From contig NC_018396.1 of assembly GCF_000208865.1 (NCBI RefSeq), forward strand, positions 4,149,101-4,213,100: a stretch of DNA of 64,000 nt, given 5' to 3'. Below are positions 21,501 to 34,570 of the stretch, piece after piece. The position numbers and the translations under genes are program-made. The stretch is from Neospora caninum Liverpool (lineage: Eukaryota; Apicomplexa; Conoidasida; Eucoccidiorida; Sarcocystidae). The first letter of the stretch is position 1; every line of letters begins with the position of its first letter. The notes under the pieces are model-generated. The model was not told the origin of the DNA. It worked only from the letters and a program-made list of their open reading frames with translations, and ran no database searches.

Positions 21501-24500
21501 GAAACTCGCTTCTGGCCTGCGCGACGAGCTGTTGCCTGCGCAACACCCAAAAGACGCGAAACCGCGTGCGACTCGAGCACGAGACAGAGGCAGAGAGAAA
21601 GACGAAGAGGAAGTCGAAGAAGACAGAGAAGAACAGAGAGAAGAAGACGACGAAGACAGAGAAGAAAACGAAGAGGAAGGGGTGTCTCGAGGGAAGCAGC
21701 AGGGAGGAGAAGCTGCGCTCCGTGGCCGGCTGGAGGCTGCCAGGTAAAGGGGACTCTGAGGCGAGGAGAGAGTGGGGGTAGGGAGAACTGCGTGCAGGGT
21801 TAAGATTGCCGCTGCTGCAAATGGGGGCGAGAAAGGTTTTGTTGTCTTCACGTTGTTTCCTGTGTTTGTCGAGTTTTGCGGCTTTCTTCTCGTTTTCCTG
21901 TGCGCCCTTCTTCTGGCGGTGGCGCGTCTGTTCCCTCACGGAGTTCGGCCTCTCTCTTCTTCCGTGCTTGTGCAGACGACGGGAGGTCCGGCTGCGCTAC
22001 CGCCAGGCGCGGTTGCGGCTCGCCATTGAAGAGGCGCTTCACGCTCTCCTGTACGCCTCTTCGTCTCCTTCTTCCTCGTCTTCTCCATCCTCGCGTCGTG
22101 GGAATCTGGCGAAGAGCGGAGGTGAAGGGCAAGTGAGAAAGGGGTCTAGAGAAGGAGCAGCGTTGCTTCTTCGCAGACTGCTCGCCAACCTAGAGGATTC
22201 TCGGTCTCGGTCCCGAGACGGCGAACCCGAGGGGGGAGACTCCGACGCCTCGCCCGCCGCGTCGGCGAATTTCGCCGCCTCTCCCGGCTGCGCTTCCGCG
22301 GCTCATTGCTCCCACGGCCGACCTGGAAAGGAGGCGCAGGTAGGCGCGCTGCCTCGCCTTCTCACCTCTGCACAGTGTGCGTCCCCATGCGGAGGCAAGG
22401 CAGAAGGCCAGCCGGAAGACGGAACGGCAAGTGGCGAAGAGGAAGACAACGACTGCAGCGACGACGAGAAGCTGGGTGGAAACCAAGATGCAGGCCGGGA
22501 AAAGAGCAGCGAGGAAGCCGCAGAGAGGTCCGAAGGCGGAGCCTGCGGGGAGGCACATGCCTCGACTGGGTCTACCATGTGCTCGAGACGGAGAGAGCGA
22601 GGAGGCGAGCGACGCGAGAGAGACGGCGAGGGAGGACAGAAGAGGGGACCTGTCTCTCCGGTTTCCTCTGGCCGGCGGAAGAGGCGAAGAGAGGAGGGCG
22701 AGGCGAACGGAAGGTGCGAACGGGGTGCGTCGCCTGACAGAAAGGCAGTGCTCGAGGCCCCGCGCCGTGGAGGAGACGGCGTCGGCGCGGGCTCGAGAAG
22801 AGGGCGCGGACGCGAAGCCGAGGCGGCGCCGAAGCAGGAAGAGACAGGGAGCGAGGTGAAGGCTGACTCGTACGCGTGTTTGGAAAGAAGACGAAGTGAA
22901 GAGAGGACAAGCCTGTTCGGTGGAGCCCCGGACGGCGCCCCGCGCCGAGCACCGGAGAGGCTGAGGAAGGAGGGTTCCGACGAAGCGACGCAGAAGCCAG
23001 AGGAAGAAGACCCGACGTTGATGCTGATGCTGATGAGTGAAGAAGAGAGACGGCCTCGGCGGAGCGTAAGCCACAGCAGCTCTTGCCCCTTGGAGAACGG
23101 GTCTCGGCCCGATTGGGCAAAGTCGCTCTTGCCGTCGCCTTCCCGGCCATCGTTCTCGTTTGCATCTTCCTCGTCGCTGGGTCTCGCGAGCCGCGCGCTC
23201 GCGCCTTCGCAGACACGCGAGCATCCAGGCGGGCACAACCCTCCGCGGGTGTCTCCCGCGGAGCCTCCCTTCTCCGCCTCGCCCCTCCGCGGGAGCGACC
23301 GAGCCCTCAAAGCAGAGTCCGAAGAAAACGGCGAGGGCGAGGAAAACGATTCAGGAGAGAAGAACGATTCAGGAGAGAAGACCGATTCAGGAGAGAAGGA
23401 CCGGAAAGTGGATGACCGACGTCAGGGTGGTGTAGACCCACAGTTGAGGAGAGGACGGCGAGGAAAGCAGCGAGAAGAGAAGCGCGAGACTGTGCACACG
23501 CACCGAGGCACCGATGCGAATCCCAATGACGCCAGCGGTCTGCATGCGTCGCTTGATGCGACGCCCACCGAAGAGAAGGAAGAGGAAGCGGATTTGGAGG
23601 CGAGACGCGAACACGCTGAAGGCACCGAAGACACCGGAGACGGGGAGAGTCGCGCACTCGAGAAAGAGCAGCGGGGAGCCTCGACTTGCTTGAAACCCTG
23701 TGCGCGAGACAGAGAGGCGAGCGGGGTCGAGCGCGGCGACAGTGGTGAGGCCCTGAGAGAAGGCAGTGCAGAGGAATTTGGAGAAGAGAGCGCAGGCGCT
23801 TCCAGCGACGGTCTCAGATCTTCGCAGAGCACTGGAGAACCGAGCAAGACCCCAGATGCGTCCAATCGACACAGCAACGACGCGTCGTCGGCTTCGTGCT
23901 TCGCGTCAGCCCACGAGCACGTGGCAGGCGCCGAGGGGAGAGAAAGCCCGCGCGAAGCGTACGAGGACGCCGTGCAAGTGGACCAATTCGGGAAATACGC
24001 AGCGCTCTTGAAGAGCTGGGAAACCGTGATGGGCGAAGCTGTGCCGGCGCAGCTCCTCTGGCTCGACGAGACCCGACCTGACCGACCGTGAGACCAAGAG
24101 ACAGCGCGGGGACTCCACCAGCGATTCACGCACATTGAAGTTGACCTGTTTTGAGGAAGGGGAAGAGAGAGAGGGGGAGAGAAGGCAGAGGACAAAACAC
24201 CTTTCGAGGCCGACCACTGAGAGACTGAGGGCGATCGCATAGGATGGGCCCCGACTCAGGCATGTGTGTCCCTTAGACGAAATCAACAAACGAAATCAAC
24301 AGAGACGGACTAGCGGCGCTTCTGAACATTCCGACGATCCAGTGGGGGCCGAGTCGTGTGTGGCGCGTAAATCTTCTCAGGGAAAAAGTCGGTTTTTTTC
24401 ACCTGACCACCTGACGAGCAAGGCAGAGGAACCGGGGGCCCAGAACAGGCAACCTGCGGGAGACCGCTTCGACTCGTGTTTTTGCACGCACATGCGGGTC

Positions 24501-27500
24501 TTCCGCTTTTCTGTCTGCGATTGCCCGAAAGAGGTCTTTTGTTTTCTGTTTCCTTTGTGCGGCGTCTCCTGCAGCGTGCGCCCGCCAAGCCAAGACTCGT
24601 ACAGAGACGGCAGCCTCTTCATCGAATGCTTGCACGTCGAGGTGCGTTGCTGCTCGTCAAAGAAAAGTGGTGTCTCGTCTCGCCGCCTCTGCATGAATTT
24701 GACGCTTCGGGGTTCCCTCTGGTTGGTCCCTTGTTCTTCCTTTTCGTCTTCTGTGGGCGTGTTTGGAGCCAGCGAGCCCACGGGGCTCGCCACTCTTCGC
24801 TTCTGTCTCCTGTTTGTCTCTTCCTCCTGTGCCTCTGGCGCCGCTGCATTGGCTCTCTTTCTTTCTTCTCTCGCCTTTTCTCTCTTTTCTTCGCTTCGTG
24901 TCTTCTCCGTCCCCTGCGTCTGAGTCAGCTTTACCCCACGTTGTCTCGTTCTCCCCTTCTTTTTGTTCTCAGTCGAACTTCTTTCGCTTGCTCCACCGGT
25001 GCTTCGCTGCATGCGGCGCAGCAGGAGGCCGCGGCCGCGCTTTGCCTCCTGAGCGTCTGCAGGCCTTCCGTGGGCAGATTCTCGAGGTAGGAAAACGAAC
25101 GGCACGGGACAGAGTCCCCCTTTTCGCTCCTTAAAGCTCCGGAAGGAAGGCGCGCGTCGCAAGGAAAACGAGACTGAAGAAGATTTTGTTCAGGGAAGAG
25201 ACGTAACGAGGGAAAGAGATAAAGCGAAAGAGACTCGAGAGGGAGAGGGATAGAAAGAGAAAAGACACAACGCAGAGAGGCGCAGAAGGAGAAAGAGAAG
25301 GGGGGAGAGAAGGAAAGGGGAAAACGACAGAAAGCGGGGAGATTGCGAGCGTGGCGCTGTTGACCCAGGAGACGGCTCGTGAGGGATAACCTTCTCGTTT
25401 GCGAATTCCGCGAACAGCGTCGCTTTGATTTGTCGCGACAAGCGTCTCCTCTCTGTGCCGTGAGAGTGACAGTGGAACAAGGCAAAAAAGAGACTGTCAT
25501 TTCGACGGAGGACGGCGAGAGGTGGAGAGAGCGGCGCCCACGAAGGCGGGAAGAGATTGCATGGGAGAGAGGACTGACTCGATTCTCTCGTTTTCCACAC
25601 GCAGTCTCTATGCCGCCGCGGCCTTCGCGACCGTCTGCTTTCCCATCGGAAGGCAACGCGGTTTCTCAAGGAGGGACGTTTCGTCGAGAGCCGGGAAAAG
25701 AGCGGTTCACGCGAAGCACACAAGCCCGGAGAAGGTCGGACGTCTGGTTCGAGAGCAAAGATATGCTGGGGCAGGACGGGAGAAAAGAGCGCAGCTGGCC
25801 ACAGAGTGGAAAGGCGCTCGGGAGAAAGGGACCAGAAGCACGTGAACAAATCGTCTCCGCATGTTGCTGAGGCTTAACTCAAAGGCGTTGCCAGCGGGGA
25901 GGCGCTTAGAGGAAGAGAAGTGTGTTGTTGAACGACACGAGAGAGAAGTGGATGTCTGTTTTTGTCAGGAGAATGCCGAGCTCTACACGATGAAGAAACA
26001 GCTGGATGCGAGTCGGTACCGCCTGATGAAACAAACGAAACTTTTCCTTGCTCAGGTGCGAAAACCGCTCGTCCTCGTGGGCTTTCCGACTCCTTTCGGC
26101 TGTCGAATCCCTCATTGTCGGGTTGCGTCTGTTGTCTTCGTTCTTTCTTCTGCTTTTCCGTGCATGCCTTCCTCTCAGTTCTCACCTTGTCGCCTGTCTG
26201 TGTTCTTCTCGGCGCACCTCGGCACTTTCTTTCCGCCCCGCGTCTCTCCCGGTTTGCGCCCTGCGCGTTCCGAGTGGGCTTTTCTCCGTGCGTTCTTCGG
26301 GCCTACAGGCGAACTCTCAATTCAGCAACTTCCATCAATTAAAGAGAGGATACCGACTCTTAAATCTCCTCGGCAAAGGAGGCTTCGCCGAAGTCTGGGA
26401 GGTACACCGCAGAAACGCCTTCGCCCTCAGCTCCTCGCTGCTAGAGCGACCAGTCGACATATCTGTATACGTGTCTACCTCTCTTGGTCTCTCTTAGCGC
26501 TATCGTTGTACGCCTACGTTTCTGTATCTGCCTGTATATCTCGTTTGCCCCTTTCGGCTCTGCCTCTTGCGATGGCGTCTCTCTACCTGTCTCTCTGTTT
26601 CTCTCGGGCGTTAGATGCTCCCGATGCGAGATAGAGGCCTGACGGCGTTCCACGCGTGCCTGCGTGCCGAGGTGCTCCAAAGTTCTTGCGTCTAGACACG
26701 GCAAGAGACCGGGAGACTCGCAGCCACAGACCATTTCTCGCTCCACGTTTTTCAAAAGTGCTTCTGCCTTTTCTTTCCACTTTTTTCAGGTTTTCGACCC
26801 GTTGACGTGCGACGTCCTGGCCGCCAAGCTTCACGTCTTGTCTTCCGTCGAAAAGGAGAGCGCGCGGTGGCACATTGTGAAGCGAGTTCAAAACGAGATC
26901 GAAATCCACAAAGACATTCTTCCTCACCCTCACGTAGGATTCGTCTTTCCTGTTTTTCGTGCGGCACTGCTCTCTTTATGCCCCTCCGTGTCGCTTTTCC
27001 CGCGTCCCTTCGTCTCGGGCTCGGCGTCGGCCGATGTCCTCTCTCTCCCAGTCCTGCAGCCGTGATCCCGTCGCCCATCTCCCTTCTCTTTTCATTTCCC
27101 ACCTTTTCTCCCGCCTTCTCGTCTTCGAATCCCTCTGCGTAGCCCTGGAACGCGCGCAGCGGCTGCAGGGGTCTATGGTCTCTCTCTTTCGCGTCTGAGC
27201 GCTCTCTTCTCCTTCTTCGCCCGCTGGGCTCTGCTCCGTGCATGTCCGCGTGCACCCGCGTTGTGCGCGCATGTGCAGTCGAGCTGTTTGTCTGATTCTG
27301 GACTTTTTGCTCTCTTCCGCAGATCGTGGAAATGAAGGCATGTTTTGAGATGGGAAACGACGTCCTCGCCAGCATCCTCGAGTTCTGTGAAGGTCAGTGC
27401 GGCTGTTTTTTTCTCGTACTGAAGCCAACAGAGGTCGATTGCCCCGCCGACGCCAAGGCACTCACACACGTCTTCTCCTCCCTTTCTTCTCCCGTTTTTC

Positions 27501-30308
27501 TCTTTTGTTCTGTCGCCCCCTTTCTTCTCTCCCCTCGTTTCTTATTTCCTCTTCCTGGGCCTTTTGTTTCCTCGGTCCTCGCGTACGTTCGCACTCGAGC
27601 CGCGTCGGCCTGTGCCGTCTTCTTTTCTCGCCGCTCTCTCCTGTTCCACGCTGTCTTTCTTCTGTCTTTTGTCTCCGTCTTCGCCGTCGTGCTAACCGTT
27701 TCTCCAGAATTGCCTTTTAGTGAATGAGAGTGCGGAAGGCGCTTCACATCTCGTTCGGCAGAGTCTGTGCATTTCGCCTTTTTCCCAGGTGGCGACGTGG
27801 ACCATTTCCTGAAACTCACCGGCACCCTTCGGGAGTCCCTCGCCGCCGAGTGGACACGCCAGATTCTAGAGTGAGTCAAAAAGACGAATCGCAAAATAAG
27901 ACGTTTCGCAAATGCCTGTGCAGTCAGAGAGCTTTACCTCTATCTATCTGTCTATCTATCTACGCAGGCAAGTATACACTTATAGAAATATATGGCAGTA
28001 TGCGTGGACACTTGTTTTCTAGTTCTAGAGACGATACACGGAAACGGAGGAGAGCGAAGAAGCGCAAAAGCAATGCGCCTGCGTTTCATTTCTTCGTCGA
28101 TCAAAGAAAAAGCAAAGAGAGAGCGCAGAGCGATGGACACACGGAGACGGTAGGGCCGTGCCTGTTTCGGTTTTTCGCAGAGCGCTTCTCTACCTGAAAA
28201 GGCAGCCTGTCGGGGTGATTCACCATCTGGTAAGTTCCGTCTGTTCTGTTTCTTTTCTTTTGAATACCAAACGCGCGACTTTCATCACAACTCTTGACGC
28301 ATGAACAAATACATGGGCACATATTCATGCATTTCTCTACAAATGCACAAATATACATGTATATATATATGTATCTATCTATCTATCTATCTATATATAT
28401 ATATATATATGTATTCCTGACGAATAGGTTCAACTGTGTAGCGTTGACTTGCGGCGTTTGGGTCAGTGGAGCTGTCCAAATTCTTCTTCTCTCTGTTTTT
28501 TTTCTCTTTCTCTCTCGTTTCCGTTGTCTCGCTTCTCTTTCTGGTTTGCTGCTGTCTTCTCGCTTCGCCCTGTTTTTGTTGGAGCTATTTCCTGCGCCTC
28601 TCGCCTCGTTGCTGTTTCCCTTTCTCGGTCTTCCTCTGCAGAGTGTACCCTTGCCTGGTCCCCTCCCTGTTTGGTTTTCTCACCTTTTTTTCTCTAGCTC
28701 GTCCCCTGTGTTGTGCAGGACATCAAGCCTGGCAACGTTCTGTTGCAGCGGGGGAAGTGCAAACTGGCGGATTTCGGTCTGTCGCGAGTTGTGCCGCGCG
28801 GCGCTGAACAGGGCGCGCCCGAGGCCGTTTGGGAGGGCGGAGGCACACTCTGGTACCAGCCGCCCGAGTGTCTCATCTTCCAGCGCCGGCGCCATATGAA
28901 GCGAAACTGTGCGCCCGACGCGGGACGAAAGGCCCCGCCGAAGCCGGCGTCGCGGAGCCAGGCGTCCTCGCTGGGCGAGCTCCGGAGGCCTCGACGGGGC
29001 TCGCGGCCCGCCGACGCTCGCGAGGCCGCCCCGAAGAACGCGCGGAGACGCGGTGAAGAGGCGCGAATCCGCGAAGACGAAGAGCGAGAGCGAAAAGCGA
29101 GTCTGCTGGCGCTAGCAGACACAGACCTGGAAGCCTTCTTCCGAGCTCTCCCCGTCGTCCGCTATGTTCCTCTCGATGATAAGGTCAGCCCCGAGTTCGA
29201 CGCGACGGGAGAAAATGCAACGCGTCTAGCCCCCCTGTTTCATCTCCGAAATGCCGTCGGACTCCATGAGTCCCTTTCCTCCCGCAACAGCCTCTTCGCT
29301 CTCTCGTGCTCTCTCGACTGTGTCTGCTTTTCTACTCCGCACTTTCGCCCTCTGTCGCTCTGTGCCGCGCCCATATCAGATGTGAGTGCTTGTCTCTGTG
29401 CGTTCCATCCCCATTTCGTTTCCTCGCTCTTCTTCGCGGCTGCCGCGTGCCTTCCGTCCCCACACCGTTGCTTCCTGGATCTCTCTTGGCTCTTCGTTCC
29501 TCTTTTCAGATCGACATCTGGGCAGTGGGATGCATCCTCTACGAAATGTTGTTCAACAAGTGAGGCGACGTCTTGCGAGGTGGAGACGCGACCTCGCGCC
29601 GGAGGACTTTCTCTCCGGCGTTTCGATGCCCGACGAAACCGCGAGGGGGGACCGAATCCCGGTCGACTGCTTTCTCAGGGATTCGAGAACACTCAGAGCA
29701 GATTTGAGTCCGATCCGCGCGCCCAGCGAGGGGGCCAGCGTGGTGCTCGTTTTCGGAACGCCCTCGATTTTGAAATTTCTGCATGCTCTCCCTTCCAGCG
29801 TTCTCTTGGGTGGGGGGGACCACACGAGCCAGCCTTCCCAAGGCTCTTGATGCGGCCTTTGCATGTGAAAAGACACACACAGGTAAAGCCTCGGTAGCAT
29901 CCGGGCAGACGCCTTCTCGATTCGCTTTGGGCGAACTCTTGACTCTCTTTGCTCTGCAGACGCCCGTTTGGACCTTCACCTGCTCAAAACACCACAGACC
30001 CCACACGTAAGGAGACAGATGTCCCTCTTGCGAGGACGCAGTTTTCGTTCCCTCTTTTTCCGGGCTGCGACGCGTGTCTCGCTCTTCTCGCTCCCACTTC
30101 TGAAAGGCTTCTCAGTGTGCACACATGCTTAGACCTATGCATGTAAATATATATATGTTAATATATACTGAGGGAGAGAAAGGAAAGGGCGTACACGGAG
30201 AGAAGAGATGCAGATTGTCATCGTAGAGTTGACCAGTCCCTACAGAGCTGGGTGGATCCATCGCTTCAAGTACGCCTGCATCTCTTGTCCCATGCAAAAT
30301 AATTTATG

Positions 30309-30339
<31 letters not shown>

Positions 30340-31655
30340 GTATGTGTATATATATATATATATATACATATATATACGTATATAGGTGCAAATATATATA
30401 GACAAGTCTACTTGGCCTCTTGCGCTGTTCACATCCTTTCGGCGTGTGCTTTGAAGCTTCTTTTTCCTGAGTTGTCACGATGCGAAAAATGCCTACAAGG
30501 GAGAGGCTCCGCTGGACTGTCCGAACGGCCTGGTGCGTCCCGTTCACCCTTTCGCTTTTCCCTCCTTTGTTTCTCGCACGCACGCGCACTTTTTCCCTTT
30601 CATTTCTTTTCGCGTTTTCTCGTTCTTTCTCTCGGCTTCTCAGTTGCACTTATTCGCGACGCCTTTCGCGGCCCAGAGTTCCCAGGCCGCCCCGCAAACA
30701 GAGAGGCTCCGAAGAAAAGAAGAAAAATCCAAGAGGCTGCCGACGGCGAAAACAACGAAAAGGCTTCCAGTTCTCACGACGGTGATGAGAAACTCGAACA
30801 GTCAGAGGAGTGCCTCGTAAGTCAAACACACAGCTGCACAGCTACCTGTCACTTGTCTATCTGTATCCATCGATATGCACGTATCTGTGTGTCTGTCTAT
30901 GACATTTCTGTATATCCGTATCTCTCTAACTACATCCATTTACATCTGAATCTGTCTGCATCCTTCTATCTCTCAATACCGATATCTATCAACACGCATA
31001 TATATGTATATATATCAGATGCCACGGGGAATAAACGCGGTTATGTGTATCCGTAAGTGGATAGCGAGATGCATACATGTAAATGTGTGTGTATATATAT
31101 ATATATATACGAGATGCGAAGAAGAATAAGCAAGACGGCGGTATGTAAAGACAACCGGCGGCAGACGGAAGGGTGCGGCACCCCAGGATTCGCGTTTAGA
31201 TGACGCGCAAGTTTGGGGCGGTCTATGCAGGAAGACCAGAGGCAGTGAGAGTTGACAGAGGAAAAGCTTTGGCGTCTTCGTCTATAAGCCGGTGCCGGAG
31301 GGCGTTGGCCGATATTGTGGGGTCTGAGTGTGTTCGTGCGCGTTTCTTTCTTTCGCTGGTGTCTTCTTGTGCTTTCCCGCAGGATCTGCTGGCGCGGCTG
31401 CTCTCGTATGACCCAGCCGGGAGGCCGACAATTGAAGAGGCTCTTGATCACCCTTTCTTTGCGCAGCAAGGAGGGGACTTGAGAGAGGACGAATCCTCTG
31501 CCAGCAAGGATCCTGCAAGCGCAGTGATCTTCGCGGAGCTTGACGCGCGCGTTCGCGCCTTGGAAAAACAGACGATCACGGGCGCACTCGACAGAGAAGA
31601 CGAAGAAGAAGAACGGTATCTGAAAGAGGGCCTGGCAGTGAGGCACAAACTCTGA
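18509..31655 (+). CDS. TLK: Tousled-like protein kinase (TLK), 18 exons, about 1957 residues
   Basis: Ser/Thr kinase; TLKs phosphorylate the histone chaperone ASF1 and act in nuclear chromatin assembly. Exons: 18509-18572, 19012-20456, 20893-21022, 21335-21743, 21976-24087, 24575-24641, 24973-25086, 25969-26055, 26309-26401, 26790-26933, 27323-27392, 27789-27870, 28181-28229, 28719-29183, 29510-29559, 29960-30006, 30644-30816, 31383-31655; all phases close. The start has a perfect CACCATGG context. N-terminal 1480 residues: poly-Ser (about 125-169), Glu/Arg/Lys-rich coiled-coil stretches and low-complexity acidic sequence. Kinase: GKGGFAEVW (1498-1506), Lys1520, EFCEGGDVDHF as in TLKs, HLD (1621-1623), DFG (1640-1642), WYQPPE (1667-1672), then a roughly 105-residue insert before DIWAVG (1779). 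NLS-like PKKRRK at 1832. Animal TLKs are about 770 residues, so this is far longer. Confidence 0.9.
19318..19460 (+). repeat. TCC/TCT/TCA trinucleotide tract coding poly-Ser in the TLK gene
   Basis: About 140 bases of serine codons, partly in a 12-base higher-order pattern (CTCTTCATCTTC-like). It lies inside exon 2 and encodes roughly residues 125-169 of the kinase. Length variation between strains would be expected. Confidence 0.85.
28361..28410. repeat. TA / TATC microsatellite in a TLK intron
   Basis: (TA)n, then (ATCT)n, then (TA)n between exons 13 and 14 of the kinase gene, close to the part coding the catalytic loop. No coding content. Confidence 0.9.
30305..30386. repeat. Imperfect TA-rich microsatellite in a TLK intron
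   Basis: About 80 bases of TA, TATG and TACA units between exons 16 and 17 of the kinase gene. A second, shorter (TA)n run lies at 31091-31110 in the next intron. Confidence 0.85.
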
Positions 31656-32354
31656 GGCGCAACGAGGCCAGGAAGCCTCTCCGCACAGCATAGCAGGCGA
31701 TGAAAATGCGGTGCGAGTGCCGACAGGAACCGGACAAAGAAGGAAACAGGCGAGTATCATGTACAATGCAGTTCTCGTTTCTCCGTTTCTACCCTCTTTT
31801 TGGGTGGCTCTTTCTCCTTTTCCCTCTCTCCCTGCTGCTCTAGAGGTCAACTCGACTCCAGAGTCGTAACGTGAGATGCGCCATTCCCTTTTTTCTCACG
31901 AGATTCAGGTAATTCGTTTTCTTGCTCGTGCCTCTTGCGCGCTTCATTTCGCACATTTCAACCGTCATGACACTGGAGCCTTCGTTCTCTGTCTCCTGTG
32001 GAGAATTTCTTCTCTCTCGATTTCGCTCTCCTCCTCTGACGCCGACAGGCACGGGAAAAACCAGCTCTTCGTAAAGAGCAGTCTCCGTCCTTTTACAGAG
32101 GCCCACGCTCTGCCGCGCTCCATGCCTTTATAGTTCCTGCGCACAGACAGCCCAGCATTTCAGACCTAGACAAAAACCCCGTTTCCACTCTTTCAGAAAT
32201 CTGGCTTCTTCCCGATACAGGACTTCTCAAGGCGCAGGCGGGCAGCGACGTCCACTGTTCACACAGATGCATACGCATATCTTCCTTAGATATAAAAAGT
32301 ACATATACATCTATGCAAATGATATGTACATAGATGCACGCATAGGCCCACCAC

Positions 32355-32385
<31 letters not shown>

Positions 32386-32582
32386 GGATACACCTGTATG
32401 CGTGTCCATACCCGCACGTTTTTGCTCTCCGGACACTTGAATCACTTGCTTTTTCAAGCGCAGAGGCATCCGCTTGCCAAAAAAACACGCGAACGCGAAT
32501 CACGCATTCTAAAGAGAACTACGCGATCGATCAGACTACCTCGCCACAGACATATATGGATCTACATATCGATGCATTTACA

Positions 32583-32626
<44 letters not shown>

Positions 32627-34570
32627 GATTGAAATGTATGTTTCTCGTCTTTGGCTGTTTACGTGATTGGATATTCTGGCATCGGTGTGTGTTGTGAGAT
32701 TGAGGATCACGGCCGTTAACATGGATTTTCACAGCCACAGCGCGGAAAACCGCATACGCGGGTTTCCTCCCCCCGTGTGCTTCTGTTGAGGGGACGTACG
32801 TCGTGTGTGAAAGTGCCAAACTCAGGCCGGCGAACGGAGACACCTTCCAGAGTGCCTTTCTATTCGGCCTTTCTTTTCCGTTGGCGGGTGAAGGCTCCTC
32901 GGCAGACAAGCGCTTTTGCACGCAGATGATGCGCGATCGGTCACACGGCACACCGTGCCTGTTCCCCCGTTCTCTCGGCTGACACGAGGCGGAGACACAC
33001 TCACCGGCCTCGGCCAGCGCGCCTCGTCTCTTCAGGAACGTCATCTCCCGGCAAAAACTTCGAGAGCGCGGCAACGTGCGACTTCTCTGCGTGTGTGGAC
33101 AGCAACACGAACAATGCATCTCTTGCCGCGCTACACCTAACTTGCGAGTTCAGTCGTCAAGCGGTGACCTCACTGTAAACGCCAGGGGAGAATGCCTCTT
33201 CTCCTGTAAAAGGAAATCGGTAGACCCGTGAGTAGGCACATTCCCGCCGACGTGTACACACCTGCATGCGCGCTCCTTTCACGTGTATGCGACTGCTGCT
33301 CCGTTTCCTCGTTTGTGGGATTGACGCCGCCCCAGATCTAATTGTCTCTCGCAGGTTCGGTCGAATGCCCCGTCGTTCGTTCATAGATCACACGGCTCGC
33401 GGTACCGTCACAGCTCTTTGTACCGGCCGGGGGCGTTCGGCAAAAACCAAAAGATGGAACATGTAGCCGCGCCTGCGGAGGGAAGAGAACCTTTCGCTCG
33501 CGGCACGGCCCCCTTGTCACGCTGCTTGAGTGCGCAAGAGCGCTGTGGATGTTGTGTTTTTTTGTGGTATCGCTGTCCTTTTCAGGCGCAAGAGAGCACC
33601 CCGTTCCGTGTTTGTGCGCCTCCGAGACAATCTCCCCGCTGAGCAATCGCAGCCTCCGGGCTGCATTCGCGTCACAAAAGACAATTTGAGGCGACCTTTG
33701 CAGGACCGCAAGACAGGATCGCCCCTATCTGGGACTCTCTTCCACCAGACCGCTGCCCATGAAGCCGTCTGTCAGGGCACTTTTCCGGAAAAACTCCACG
33801 CAGGCACCTTGCCGCGCGCACACTCACGAAACACAAGCATGCACGCCAACAACGGGAATCACAAGACGCTCGTTTCCGCGTCCACGACCTGTGTGCATAT
33901 GGGCCACGATTGGTTTTTATTTGCACGCCCCGTGACACAGGGCGCAGAGGCCCAGAGTTCCTTCGTAGATTTCGAACCATTCACATAGTTTCTACTGTAC
34001 AGGTTCTTCGTTTTGGTAAGGGTGTCCAAATGCTCCCACCTGTGTCGGTCGAGAGACTAGACTCGTTTCCATATTCCCTTTTGTCGCGGTTGGCGCTGCA
34101 ACGACGGCCCTCCTTGGAACCGCCACTCCTTTTACGCATGTCTCCTCGTGTTGCTTCGCACGCCCCACTTCGTGGAGCCCACTCGAAGACGCGTCTCTCA
34201 GCTAAAAGACCAGGTTCAGCTCGGCCGGCTCTCCGAGGGTCTGCTGTCTGTTTTTCTCTCTTGGGTGTCTGCCACACGGGAGGATCCGCCTCGACGCCGC
34301 CACATAGTCCCTCGCCTGTGTGTGCCATTCGCGCACACGCAAACAGCCCGCCGCGCGTTCGCCATAAACTCCGTCTCCCCTCCGTGTCCCCGTCTCATCC
34401 GCCGTCGCACCGGCCTCACAGAGACATGCCATGTCGCCTCGCCTCCGACCGCGAGACTCCTCGCTTCTGTCCTCTGCCTTCGCGGGTGAAGGTTAGGTGT
34501 GGGCGCCGGTTTGCCTTCGGAGACCGAAATCGGGCGGCGCCGCATCCGTTTCTTCGTTCGCTGTCTCGGC
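31656..34570. other. Convergent intergenic region after the TLK gene, with two TA microsatellites
   Basis: Lies between the ends of a plus-strand and a minus-strand gene, so it should hold two facing 3' UTRs. It contains (TA)n runs at about 32358-32385 and 32587-32624. Open frames here are short or overlap the opposite strand, and I support none. Confidence 0.55.

Noticed and set aside
22190..23310. Two large minus-strand frames (about 340 codons each) opposite TLK exon 5
   Set aside because: Shadows of a long GC-rich Glu/Arg/Ser coding exon; Ser/Pro/Leu/Arg-only composition with no features.
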